The position numbers were made by a program, and so were the translations under genes. A DNA stretch of 10,114 bases from Candidatus Gottesmanbacteria bacterium (GTDB taxonomy: Bacteria; Patescibacteriota; Microgenomatia; UBA10105; UBA927): positions 1 to 10,114 of the forward strand of contig JACREP010000059.1 in the NCBI GenBank assembly GCA_016218185.1, read 5' to 3'. Below are positions 1-6,013 of this stretch, one piece after another. Position 1 is the first letter of the stretch, and the number at the start of each line of letters is the position of its first letter. The notes under the pieces were generated by a model that was given only the letters and a program-made list of their open reading frames with translations, was not told the origin of the DNA and did no database searches.

Positions 1-116
1 GAGACGACAATACCACCACGGCGGCCGAGCTCTTCCTTTACAACCCGCGCCTGCTTCTCACCCAGCCCGAGGCCATGAAGGACCTGCGCATCTTCTGGCA
101 GGAGGTAGCGCCGTAG
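1..116 (+). CDS. 3' end of an unidentified protein (partial)
   Basis: This open frame enters from the left edge, is read from base 3, and stops at TAG 114-116. The 37 visible residues end in FWQEVAP and show no motif I recognise. The stop lies 12 nt before the PilX-like start, and the next gene's ribosome binding site begins inside this stop region, so it is probably the preceding member of the pilus operon. Its codons end almost entirely in G or C, clearly more than in the pilN and pilO genes downstream. That supports real coding in this frame but could also mean a different origin. Function cannot be assigned from this fragment. Confidence 0.6.
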   Translation, partial: DDNTTTAAELFLYNPRLLLTQPEAMKDLRIFWQEVAP

Positions 117-128
117 GAGGTTGTGCGT

Positions 129-986
129 ATGACGTATTGTCTTTACAATAGTAACTGTATGAGAAAACAGAGTGCAGAAGAAGGGCAGTCAGGACAGATA
201 GTGCTGGTCGCCCTTCTGGTTTTGACCATAGCCCTTACCATTGCGCTTTCCGTAATTGGCAGAACGACGACGGATGTCATGATTACCAGCGACCTGGAGG
301 AATCGGCGCGGGCGTTTAATGCCGCGGAAGCTGGGATTGAGCAGACGCTCAAAAGCGGGATCGGCGGGGCCGCAGTGCTTTCTTCCGGCTCTTCTTATAC
401 CACAACTGTTTCCTCGGTGGGGGGCGCAGTCGGCGTGTATGAGTTTCCCCAAAAGACCCTGCGCGATGTTACGGAAACGCTTTGGCTGGTTTCCCATAAC
501 GCGGACGGGACGATTGCTGAAACACCCACATACACTAATGCGTCGCTTGATGTTTGTTGGGGTACCGATGGAACACCGGCAATTGCCGCATCAATTCTCT
601 ATAAGCAAAGCGGAAATTATCGCGTAGCCAGAGTCGCCTATGATCCGGATGCGACGCGCAGGGCAACCAATAATTTCAGCGCCCCCACTGCTGCCTCGGG
701 AGGCTGCGGCAACGCATCGATGTACCAAGCCACGCTTACATTTTCCGACCTGGGCATTACCCCGGCCGCGGACACCATCATTATGGTGCGCGTACGTCCG
801 CTCTATAGCGAGACGCAGCTGGCGACCCAGGCATCGCAGGTGCTTCCGCTGCAGGGGAGCAAAGTGGAATCAATCGGCGCTACCGGTACGGGCATTACGC
901 GAAAAGTTATGGTATATCGAACATTTCGGGCTGCTTCAAGCGTATTTGATAATGCAGTATTTAGCCAGGGATCGTTTAGTCACTAA
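129..986 (+). CDS. PilX-like type IV pilus assembly protein
   Basis: Probable minor-pilin-class protein of 285 residues, exported and held by an N-terminal hydrophobic helix. After a short polar, Cys-containing leader there is a GQSGQ segment and an apolar helix at about residues 23-44, then ESARAFNAAEAGIEQTL at about 59-75. An AAEAGIE sequence just after the helix is typical of the PilX N-terminal family. The rest is a Ser/Thr/Gly-rich globular part with two cysteines near 143 and 193 that could form a disulfide. I chose ATG 129 because a GGAGG at 116-120 sits 8 nt upstream; a GTG at 123 and an ATG at 159 in the same frame fit worse. It ends 4 nt before pilM, so it is co-transcribed with the PilMNO platform. 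Family assignment is fairly confident; the exact pilus role is inferred. Confidence 0.82.
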   Translation: MTYCLYNSNCMRKQSAEEGQSGQIVLVALLVLTIALTIALSVIGRTTTDVMITSDLEESARAFNAAEAGIEQTLKSGIGGAAVLSSGSSYTTTVSSVGGAVGVYEFPQKTLRDVTETLWLVSHNADGTIAETPTYTNASLDVCWGTDGTPAIAASILYKQSGNYRVARVAYDPDATRRATNNFSAPTAASGGCGNASMYQATLTFSDLGITPAADTIIMVRVRPLYSETQLATQASQVLPLQGSKVESIGATGTGITRKVMVYRTFRAASSVFDNAVFSQGSFSH

Positions 987-990
987 CCCT

Positions 991-2013
991 ATGAATACAA
1001 CCGTCGGACTTGATATCGGATCACACAGCATTAAACTCGTTGAATTGTCAAAAGACAAAAACGGGCTTACCGTCCGGGCCGCAGGAAGCTGTCCTACGCC
1101 CCCGAAATCACTCACCTCGGCCATCTCTGCGGATCAGGAGGCACTGGCGATTGCCATCAAAAAGCTTTTTGCTGACTGCGGGGTGACCAATCGGGAAGTG
1201 GCCATTGCCCTCCCCGAGTCACAGGTCATCACCCGCGTGCTTGAAGATGTGCCGCAATTATCTGCCAGAGAACTGACCTCCGCCATCCAATGGGAAGCCG
1301 AGCAATACATTCCCCTTCCGCTTGCACAGGTGAACGTGGACTTTACGATTCTTCGTGACGCAAAACAAACCGGAACGAATAAAATGGAAGTGCTTTTGGT
1401 TGCCGCCCCCAAAGTGCTTATAGAAAAATATGTTCACATATTGGAATTGGCGGACGTGACGATTGTAGAAGCGGAAACGGAGATTATCGCTGCATCGCGG
1501 GCATTGGTGCGAACCGTTCCAACGGTCAAAACCGTGATGGTCGTTTCGCTGGGCGCCCAGACAACGGATTTGGCGATCCTCCACGGCGGCGTGCTTGCAT
1601 TTACCCGATCCATAAGTGCCGGCGGAGAAGCGCTGTCCCGGGCTGTAGCGCAGGGGTTGGATTTTGAACCTGCGCAGGCAGAAGAATTTAAAAGAACCTA
1701 CGGAGTAGAACAGGATAAGTTGGAAGGGAAAATTGTTGCCGCGACCAAACCGGTTATGGATACTATTGTTTCGGAAATGACCAGGGCAATAGCCTTTTAT
1801 CAGGAAAAATATAAAGGCGAGAGGGTGGAAACCGTGCTTCTTTCGGGCGGCACCGCGCGGCTTCCGGGCATGGTAGTGCTTATTGCCAAAGCGCTGGAGA
1901 TTGAGGCTCAGCTTGCTAATCCGTGGGTTGGAATACAAAAAGGGTCTCAGTTTGCGGCACTGGATGCCGAGGGAGCCGTGTTTAGCGTTGCGGTGGGATT
2001 AGCCCTTCGTTGA
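991..2013 (+). CDS. pilM: Type IV pilus assembly ATPase-fold protein PilM
   Basis: Cytoplasmic actin-like protein of 340 residues that binds ATP and the N-terminal tail of PilN, linking the pilus motor to the membrane platform. The actin-fold motifs are visible: phosphate 1 as GLDIGSHSIKLVEL (about 6-19), phosphate 2 as VVSLGAQTTDLAI (about 184-196), and the adenosine loop as LLSGGTARLPGM (about 283-294). The conserved WEAEQYIPLP segment is at 101-110. Length is normal for the family. The frame is open well upstream, but ATG 991 gives the canonical N-terminus and follows the previous stop by 4 nt, so coupled translation is likely; no clear ribosome binding site is seen. The final codons and TGA lie in the first unit of a tandem repeat array, although the ending GLALR is normal for PilM. 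Confidence 0.95.
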   Translation: MNTTVGLDIGSHSIKLVELSKDKNGLTVRAAGSCPTPPKSLTSAISADQEALAIAIKKLFADCGVTNREVAIALPESQVITRVLEDVPQLSARELTSAIQWEAEQYIPLPLAQVNVDFTILRDAKQTGTNKMEVLLVAAPKVLIEKYVHILELADVTIVEAETEIIAASRALVRTVPTVKTVMVVSLGAQTTDLAILHGGVLAFTRSISAGGEALSRAVAQGLDFEPAQAEEFKRTYGVEQDKLEGKIVAATKPVMDTIVSEMTRAIAFYQEKYKGERVETVLLSGGTARLPGMVVLIAKALEIEAQLANPWVGIQKGSQFAALDAEGAVFSVAVGLALR

Positions 2014-2082
2014 CTCAGGGTAAACCCTTCGTTGACTCAGGGTAAACCCTTCGTTGACTCAGGGTAAACCCTTCGGTAACTC
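2003..2082 (+). repeat. 22-bp tandem repeat array at the pilM/pilN junction
   Basis: Three identical 22-bp units lie at 2003-2024, 2025-2046 and 2047-2068. A fourth partial copy follows at 2069-2082 with two mismatches. Each unit runs from CCCTTCGTTGACTCAGGG to TAAA. CCCT and AGGG can pair within a unit or across the TAAA between units, so several alternative small hairpins are possible. The first unit supplies the pilM stop codon, and the array ends 2 nt before the pilN ATG, filling the place where a ribosome binding site would be expected. Confidence 0.95.
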
Positions 2083-2084
2083 TT

Positions 2085-2624
2085 ATGACCAATACGATAA
2101 ATCTTTTACAAACGAAAACCGGGAATACGGCGCAATTTCTGATGTGGGAGCAGAAGTTGCGATCGGTGAGCATCGGCGCTGTGCTTGCACTTTTTTCCAT
2201 TGGTCTGGTTGCGGCTGCATCCTATGGTGTGCTTCGCTGGGAGCGAAGTACCCTTGAAGAAACCAGGGCGCGTCTTATCCAGGACATCAGCCGGCAGCGA
2301 ACGAAAGAAGGACTTCTGTTGTTGACAAAGCAACGTGCGGGAATCGTATCAAATATATTGGCTTCGCAGCGTGACGCTTCGCTCATTTTGGATACGGTCG
2401 CCACCATTGCCGTCCCGGAGCAAGTGCAGACGATAACCCTTGATGAGAAAGGGCAGGTTCGGCTGGCGATAAAAGCGGAAAGTATTGGGGCTGCAGCGGC
2501 AATCGTTGCGGGCATTATAGGACAGGCACAGGAGAAGCGCATAGTCAATCCACAATTGGTGGGGTTGTCACTTGGGAAAGATCGGACTATCCAAATGACA
2601 ATTGCATTTGTACAAAGCAAATAA
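2085..2624 (+). CDS. pilN: PilN-like type IV pilus inner-membrane protein
   Basis: Bitopic membrane protein of 179 residues. The N-terminus has TINLLQT (about 4-10), corresponding to the INLLP-type motif by which PilN binds the groove of PilM. One membrane helix follows at about 28-49, then an Arg/Glu/Gln-rich likely coiled coil at about 52-95, and a small alpha/beta domain to the end that would pair with PilO. The length and layout match PilN, but sequence similarity to the family is low, so position between pilM and pilO carries much of the call. ATG 2085 is the natural start because it places INLL at the N-terminus. No Shine-Dalgarno sequence precedes it; the 22-bp repeat array ends just upstream. 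Confidence 0.85.
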   Translation: MTNTINLLQTKTGNTAQFLMWEQKLRSVSIGAVLALFSIGLVAAASYGVLRWERSTLEETRARLIQDISRQRTKEGLLLLTKQRAGIVSNILASQRDASLILDTVATIAVPEQVQTITLDEKGQVRLAIKAESIGAAAAIVAGIIGQAQEKRIVNPQLVGLSLGKDRTIQMTIAFVQSK

Positions 2625-2632
2625 AGAATGCC

Positions 2633-3367
2633 ATGATGATCACCATAAAACGTTTTTTTCGAACATATAAAGGGATAATCCCCGCCGTGTTACTGCTCGT
2701 TTTTTCAGCAGCGGGTTTTATGTATGGAGTGGTTCCGGCAGGGCGTACGGTATGGCAGCTGGTGTCTGAACGAGAAACGGTACAAAGAGAAGTTGCCGGA
2801 TTGCGCAAGAAATCCGAAACACTTGGCGGCTTGGATGAAGAAACGCTGCGGACGGAGCTGTTGCTTTTGACAAGTGCCGTGCCGGGGGATAAATCTATTC
2901 CTACGGTATTTACGACACTGGAAGAGGTCGCACGGGAGAGTAGTATTGGATTGGCTGCCGTTTCCGTTGCCAATCCGGGGTTGTTAGCTACGGAATCAGC
3001 CAAAAAGCAAAATACCGAGGAGCGCAAGCTCGGCAGCAGCATCGTGCCGGTTTCGGTTTCTGCCGAAGGGACGATTGATCAGCTCCGTAATTTTTTCAAA
3101 CGTGCAGTTTCGGTACGCAGGCTCCTTCGGATTCGGTTTTTCGATGTGACACTTCTGTCGGCTAATCACGCAGTAGTCCATGCAGGACTGGATGCATTTT
3201 TTTCACCCACTTCGACAACTTTGGGAGACGTAAAGGCTCTCCTTGAGCCTCTGACGAATGCGGAAGAATCGCTCCTCACGAAGATATCGGGCTTTCCTGC
3301 CGGAATTTTTGAGACGTCCGCGGAACTTCCTCTTTCGCCACTCACCCGCGATCCCTTTTCTTTGTAA
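2633..3367 (+). CDS. pilO: PilO-like type IV pilus inner-membrane protein
   Basis: Membrane protein of 244 residues with a short basic N-terminus, one membrane helix at about 15-36, a predicted coiled coil at about 42-64, and a ferredoxin-like C-terminal region. This is the PilO layout, which pairs with PilN outside the membrane. About 50 residues after the core (roughly 195-244) are Ser/Leu/Thr/Pro-rich and end in PLTRDPFSL; I cannot match this tail to a known PilO feature. ATG 2633 is followed at once by a second ATG at 2636, and either may be used. It starts 8 nt after pilN. Its last 26 nt overlap the 3' end of trmD on the other strand. The call depends on position plus topology. Confidence 0.82.
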   Translation: MMITIKRFFRTYKGIIPAVLLLVFSAAGFMYGVVPAGRTVWQLVSERETVQREVAGLRKKSETLGGLDEETLRTELLLLTSAVPGDKSIPTVFTTLEEVARESSIGLAAVSVANPGLLATESAKKQNTEERKLGSSIVPVSVSAEGTIDQLRNFFKRAVSVRRLLRIRFFDVTLLSANHAVVHAGLDAFFSPTSTTLGDVKALLEPLTNAEESLLTKISGFPAGIFETSAELPLSPLTRDPFSL

Positions 3368-4046
3368 GAGTGAGATCCGGCCGGCGGGTTCTGGTTCGCA
3401 TCCGTGCCTGGTCTTTGCGCCATGATTCAATTTTTTTGTGATTGCCTGATAAAAGAACCTCAGGGACACGCATGCCTTTGTAGGTCTCTGGACGCGTATA
3501 TTGCGGATATTCAAGGATGGGGTTGTTAGAAGAAAACGATTCTCGTTGTGTCGCCTCGGGTTTTTTCAGTACACCGGGAAGAAGGCGGCTAACGCTGTCG
3601 ACAAGGACCATTGCCGGAATTTCGCCGCCCGTGGTGACGTAGTCGCCGATTGAAATTTCCTCATCCACGAGACCGCGGATTCGTTCGTCCACACCCTCGT
3701 AATGTCCGCAAAGGAGAATGAGGTGGTCAAGATGACTTAATTCTTGGGCTTTTGCCTGGGTGTACGGAGTTCCTTGCGGGTCAAGTAAAATAGTTTTACA
3801 TTTGGCATTTAGCATTTGGCATTTAGCATTTTCAATTGCCCGGTCGACCACATCGACCCGCAATACCATCCCCGCCCCCCCGCCGTACGGGTGGTCATCC
3901 ACACTTTTATACGAATCAGAGGCAAAGTCGCGGATGTTGACGAAGTCGACGGTTACGTTGCCCTTTTCTTGCGCTCGCCTGACGATGGAGTAGTCAAAGG
4001 GGCCGGTGAACATTTCGGGGAAGAGCGTAAGAATGGTAACATGCAT
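3342..4046 (-). CDS. trmD: tRNA (guanine-N1)-methyltransferase TrmD
   Basis: SAM-dependent SPOUT methyltransferase that makes m1G37 beside the anticodon and prevents +1 frameshifting. It has 234 residues and all expected blocks: LTLFPEMF (7-14), SVDDHPYGGGAGM (48-60), the knot segments CGHYEGVDERI (113-123) and SIGDYVTTGGE (132-142), and PQYTRPETYKG (181-191) with VLLSGNH after it. It is last in the leftward cluster, downstream of khpA, with neither rimM nor rplS beside it. The start ATG follows an 18-bp palindrome and has no Shine-Dalgarno sequence. Residues 72-83 are encoded by a heptamer repeat. The lysine/arginine-rich C-terminus is encoded in the overlap with pilO. Confidence 0.97.
   Translation of the reverse strand: MHVTILTLFPEMFTGPFDYSIVRRAQEKGNVTVDFVNIRDFASDSYKSVDDHPYGGGAGMVLRVDVVDRAIENAKCQMLNAKCKTILLDPQGTPYTQAKAQELSHLDHLILLCGHYEGVDERIRGLVDEEISIGDYVTTGGEIPAMVLVDSVSRLLPGVLKKPEATQRESFSSNNPILEYPQYTRPETYKGMRVPEVLLSGNHKKIESWRKDQARMRTRTRRPDLTLTKKRDRG
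3799..3833 (-). repeat. Heptamer array inside trmD
   Basis: On the plus strand CATTTGG and CATTTAG alternate for four units (3799-3826), followed by a degenerate fifth (CATTTTC). Two perfect 14-bp units therefore lie in tandem. The period is not a multiple of three, so the reading frame shifts through the repeat; on the trmD strand it reads as ENAKCQMLNAKCK around residues 72-84. The 10-mer TTTGGCATTT recurs in the recG/rpmF spacer hairpin at 5983-5992. Confidence 0.9.
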
Positions 4047-4064
4047 AATCTACAATTGTAGATT
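4047..4064 (-). repeat. 18-bp perfect palindrome before trmD
   Basis: AATCTACAATTGTAGATT is identical to its own reverse complement. It fills nearly all of the 21-nt gap between the khpA stop and the trmD ATG and touches the ATG. In RNA it could fold as a 7-bp stem with an AAUU loop. It might control trmD initiation, or it may simply be an interspersed repeat; the sequence alone does not decide. Confidence 0.85.
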
Positions 4065-4067
4065 GTT

Positions 4068-4301
4068 TTATTCGGCAATCGTCACATCCACGTAGATGCC
4101 ATGCTTGGTTGCGATGAGCTTGATAAGGTCGCGGAGAGCCTTGATGATCCGGCCGCTCTTGCCGATCACTTTACCCATGTCGTCCGGGTGGACATGGATG
4201 GTTAACGTCACGCGCGATTCCTCTCCTTCGGTTTCTTCAATAGAAACATCCTCAGGGTGATCAACGATTTTAGTAATAAGGAATTGGAGCGTATCCTTCA
4301 T
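4068..4301 (-). CDS. khpA: KH-domain RNA-binding protein KhpA (YlqC type)
   Basis: Small single-KH RNA-binding protein of 77 residues. The GxxG loop is GKSG inside MGKVIGKSGRIIKALRDLI at about 42-60, preceded by the beta strand RVTLTIHVHPDD. In Firmicutes, KhpA pairs with KhpB and affects cell-division and RNA phenotypes; a partner is not visible here. Its ATG overlaps the rpsP stop as ATGA, which indicates translational coupling. The rpsP-khpA order is conserved in many bacteria, and the length is normal. Confidence 0.93.
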   Translation of the reverse strand: MKDTLQFLITKIVDHPEDVSIEETEGEESRVTLTIHVHPDDMGKVIGKSGRIIKALRDLIKLIATKHGIYVDVTIAE

Positions 4302-4528
4302 GGGCGTTCAAGAAGTTTTTGGACGGTACTCGTGAGTTTTGCTCCCTGGGAGACCCAATAGGTGATGCGCTCCCGTTTGACGGAAAGTTGCGCCGGTTTG
4401 ATGAGCGGATTATAGAAGCCCAGGATTTCAATCGCTTGGCCGTCGCGGCGTTTGCCTTCCTCAATGGCGATGATGCGGTAGGTTTTTCTGTTTTTTGTGC
4501 CGGTTTGAGAGAGCCGAATTTTTACCAT
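4298..4528 (-). CDS. rpsP: Ribosomal protein bS16
   Basis: Small-subunit protein of 76 residues. The family opening MVKIRLSQTGTKNRKTYRI and the following block GQAIEILGFYNPL are clear. I chose ATG 4528 because it gives the canonical N-terminus; a TTG at 4546 would add six residues not found in the family and would overlap the rnc stop. A GGGAAG lies very close to the ATG (about 1 nt), an unusually short spacing. It starts 14 nt after rnc ends and its stop overlaps the khpA start by 4 nt. Confidence 0.96.
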   Translation of the reverse strand: MVKIRLSQTGTKNRKTYRIIAIEEGKRRDGQAIEILGFYNPLIKPAQLSVKRERITYWVSQGAKLTSTVQKLLERP

Positions 4529-4542
4529 ACTTCCCGATGATA

Positions 4543-5229
4543 TCAAATTTTACCCATATCGGCAAGAGCTTGGCGCGCCGCAGCCTGCTCGGCTTCTTGC
4601 TTGGATTTTCCTAAACCCTGGCTTATCGCCTTTTGTCCCACGACCGCCTCTACCCAAAATGTTTTGGCGTGATCCGGACCTTCGCTTTTCACGACGCGGT
4701 AGACGGGAGAAATTTTACTGTGTTCCTGCACGATTTCCTGAAGCAAACTTTTATAATCCACATACGACTTTTTTTCAATGATCTGGGCAGTTTTGGCAAA
4801 CAGATGCTCCTGGAGGAATATATTGGCTTTCTTACTCCCTTGGTCCAGGTATATGGCTCCGAGGAGCGCTTCAAAACAGTCGGCCAAGAGTGACGTGTTT
4901 GTCCTGCCGCCGGAATCTTCTTCGCCGTGACTTAAAAACAGGAGGTCGCCCAGGCCGATAGTCTTGGCCACATCTGCCAGACTTTCAGTTTTAACAAGGC
5001 TTGAACGGATGTTGGTCAGTATTCCTTCCGGATAGTGCGGGTAAGTTTTGTACAAAAAATCTGATGTCAAAAATGACAGTACCGCATCGCCCAAAAACTC
5101 AAGCCGCTCATTGGAAGATTTGAGGTGACGCGCTTCGTTGAGGTAGGAACGATGAACGAAGGCCTGATGGAGCAGGTTTACGTCCTTAAATTGTATGCCG
5201 ATAGTTTGTTGGAGTTCGTCAAACGTCAT
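4543..5229 (-). CDS. rnc: Ribonuclease III
   Basis: Double-strand-specific endoribonuclease of 228 residues that processes rRNA precursors and structured mRNAs. The catalytic domain carries the signature NERLEFLGDAVL at 40-51, with E41, E44 and D48, and LLADCFEALLGAIYLDQG at about 114-131, with D117 and E120. These correspond to the metal-binding acidic residues of E. coli RNase III. A C-terminal dsRNA-binding domain spans about 157-225 (DYKSLLQEIVQE to EAEQAAARQAL). There is no clear Shine-Dalgarno sequence. Directly upstream is an 88-nt palindromic element that could form a stem in the mRNA. RNase III often trims its own leader in other bacteria, so self-regulation is plausible but unproven. 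Confidence 0.97.
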   Translation of the reverse strand: MTFDELQQTIGIQFKDVNLLHQAFVHRSYLNEARHLKSSNERLEFLGDAVLSFLTSDFLYKTYPHYPEGILTNIRSSLVKTESLADVAKTIGLGDLLFLSHGEEDSGGRTNTSLLADCFEALLGAIYLDQGSKKANIFLQEHLFAKTAQIIEKKSYVDYKSLLQEIVQEHSKISPVYRVVKSEGPDHAKTFWVEAVVGQKAISQGLGKSKQEAEQAAARQALADMGKI

Positions 5230-5235
5230 ATCATC

Positions 5236-5323
5236 TTGTCATTGCGAGCCGAACGAAGTGAGGCGTGGCAATCTCATTTGTGAGGAGAGATTGCTTCGTC
5301 GCTTACGCTCCTCGCAATGACAA
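5236..5323. repeat. 88-nt palindromic element with 13-bp terminal inverted repeats (copy 1)
   Basis: The ends TTGTCATTGCGAG (5236-5248) and CTCGCAATGACAA (5311-5323) are perfect reverse complements. An inner pair GCAATCTC (5268-5275) and GAGATTGC (5287-5294) also matches, giving one long interrupted hairpin. The element fills the nusB/rnc gap; its nusB side is coding and includes the nusB stop codon, and it ends 7 nt from the rnc ATG. It encodes no protein of its own. The same termini recur at 8168-8245, and a half copy is at 8369-8404. It is a REP- or MITE-like interspersed element. Confidence 0.93.
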
Positions 5324-5671
5324 ATCATTTTTCAGTATCGTTCCCAACACGCCGTTGACGAATTTGGGGCTGTTATCCCCGCCGAATTCCTTTGCCAGTT
5401 CGATGGCCTCATCAATGACGACCTTTGGCGGCTGGCTTTTTTCCATGAGAAGCTCATATGCTGCGAGGCGCAAAACAGCCAGGTCAATTTTTGCAATTTT
5501 GGAAACCGGCCATTCGGGAGCTGCAGTCTGAATGGCACTGTCCAGTTTCGGTAACGCATCAAAGATTTGTTTTGTTTGCTCTGCAGCCTGTTCGTGTTGA
5601 AAACTACCAGCAAATAATTGCTGCATGAGTTCAATGCGGTGTTGATGCCGAGGATCTAGAGGAGTTTTCAT
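5303..5671 (-). CDS. nusB: Transcription antitermination factor NusB
   Basis: All-helical RNA-binding factor of 122 residues that with NusE/S10 binds boxA of rRNA leaders. The family core is clear: SKIAKIDLAVLRLAAYELL (about 57-75), then PPKVVIDEAIELAKEFGG and DNSPKFVNGVLGTIL. The start ATG 5671 gives MKTPLDPRHQHRIELMQQLF, matching the usual first helix; no Shine-Dalgarno sequence is evident. The last residues, LSLRGA, are encoded by the terminal inverted repeat of the element at 5236-5323, so the native C-terminus was probably replaced or extended by that insertion. It sits between rpmF and rnc in the leftward cluster. Confidence 0.95.
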   Translation of the reverse strand: MKTPLDPRHQHRIELMQQLFAGSFQHEQAAEQTKQIFDALPKLDSAIQTAAPEWPVSKIAKIDLAVLRLAAYELLMEKSQPPKVVIDEAIELAKEFGGDNSPKFVNGVLGTILKNDLSLRGA

Positions 5672-5685
5672 GAATATGCGTCAAC

Positions 5686-5740
5686 GTATTGATGTGTCAA
5701 TGCGTCAGGGTTTGGCGATGACGCGCTGATGCATTAATGC
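5686..5740. repeat. Long imperfect hairpin in the rpmF/nusB spacer
   Basis: Arms at 5686-5707 and 5719-5740 form a 22-position stem around an 11-nt loop. Sixteen positions pair perfectly. If the plus strand is RNA, five more are G-U wobbles and one is an A-C mismatch. On the minus strand, which is the coding transcript, the same five become A-C mismatches. The right arm ends 1 nt before the rpmF stop codon. A run of eight T starts 6 nt after the stem on the plus strand, so an antisense terminator is possible but weak because of that gap. Confidence 0.75.
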
Positions 5741-5741
5741 C

Positions 5742-5942
5742 TTAGATTTTTTTTGTTTTTATCGCTTTCTGCTTCACTACTTCTTTTCCGCCGTAATATC
5801 CGCAGTTTTTACACACGCGGTGCGCAAGTACTGGTTTGCCGCAGTTTTTACACGCCATAAGTCCCAGAAGTGTGAGTTTAATAGCGGCTTTTCGTTTGCC
5901 TCCGCGGCGGGTAGAATGACGTCTTTTTGGTAAGGGAGCCAT
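5742..5942 (-). CDS. rpmF: Ribosomal protein bL32, zinc-binding form
   Basis: Large-subunit protein of 66 residues. The N-terminus MAPLPKRRHSTRRGGKRKAA is typical of bL32. A complete zinc ribbon follows with cysteines at 31, 34, 44 and 47 (CKNC and CKNC), so this is the zinc-dependent C+ form. The basic C-terminal tail ends in KTKKI. It lies between recG and nusB, with hairpin elements in both spacers. No clear Shine-Dalgarno sequence is seen. Confidence 0.96.
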   Translation of the reverse strand: MAPLPKRRHSTRRGGKRKAAIKLTLLGLMACKNCGKPVLAHRVCKNCGYYGGKEVVKQKAIKTKKI

Positions 5943-5950
5943 ACGGTAAG

Positions 5951-6006
5951 AAAATCCAAAATCCTAAATCCAAATGTCAAAATTTGGCATTTGAACTTTG
6001 GATTTT
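5951..6006. repeat. Palindromic element in the recG/rpmF spacer
   Basis: Outer arms AAAATCCAAA (5951-5960) and TTTGGATTTT (5997-6006) are perfect complements. Inner arms AAATGTCAAA (5972-5981) and TTTGGCATTT (5983-5992) pair except for one position. The element fills most of the gap between the recG stop and the rpmF ATG. It shares the 10-mer TTTGGCATTT with the heptamer array in trmD, which suggests one repeat family. A separate 6-bp hairpin, GTCAGT-CTTG-ACTGAC (6013-6028), spans the recG stop. Confidence 0.85.
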
Positions 6007-6013
6007 GAGCTTG

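Noticed and set aside
640..990. Upstream extension of pilM by about 117 residues
   Set aside because: It overlaps the PilX-like gene in another frame, is Arg/Pro-rich as expected of an out-of-frame reading, and ATG 991 gives the standard PilM N-terminus.
1258..1938. 226-residue open frame opposite pilM
   Set aside because: It is antisense to a confident gene, has a biased His/Phe/Arg-rich composition, and has no ribosome binding site or recognisable motif.
2003..2082. Possible CRISPR array from the regular 22-bp repeats
   Set aside because: The units are directly adjacent with no spacer sequence between them.
2010..2082. TTGACT in each tandem unit as a -35 box for pilN
   Set aside because: At 17-bp spacing the downstream hexamer is TAACTC or worse, so there is no credible -10 box.
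3368..3430. Terminator for the pilus operon from the GC-rich CCGGCCGG region
   Set aside because: The inverted repeat is short and is not followed by a T run; the bases are coding for the TrmD C-terminus.
4047..4064. Resemblance of TCTAC-AATT-GTAGA to the hairpin of a Cas12a crRNA repeat
   Set aside because: There is a single copy, no spacers and no cas gene in the window, and the perfect symmetry is better explained as a palindrome.
5236..5323. Insertion sequence or transposase remnant
   Set aside because: It has terminal inverted repeats but no internal coding capacity and no obvious target-site duplication; it is kept as a REP/MITE-like repeat.
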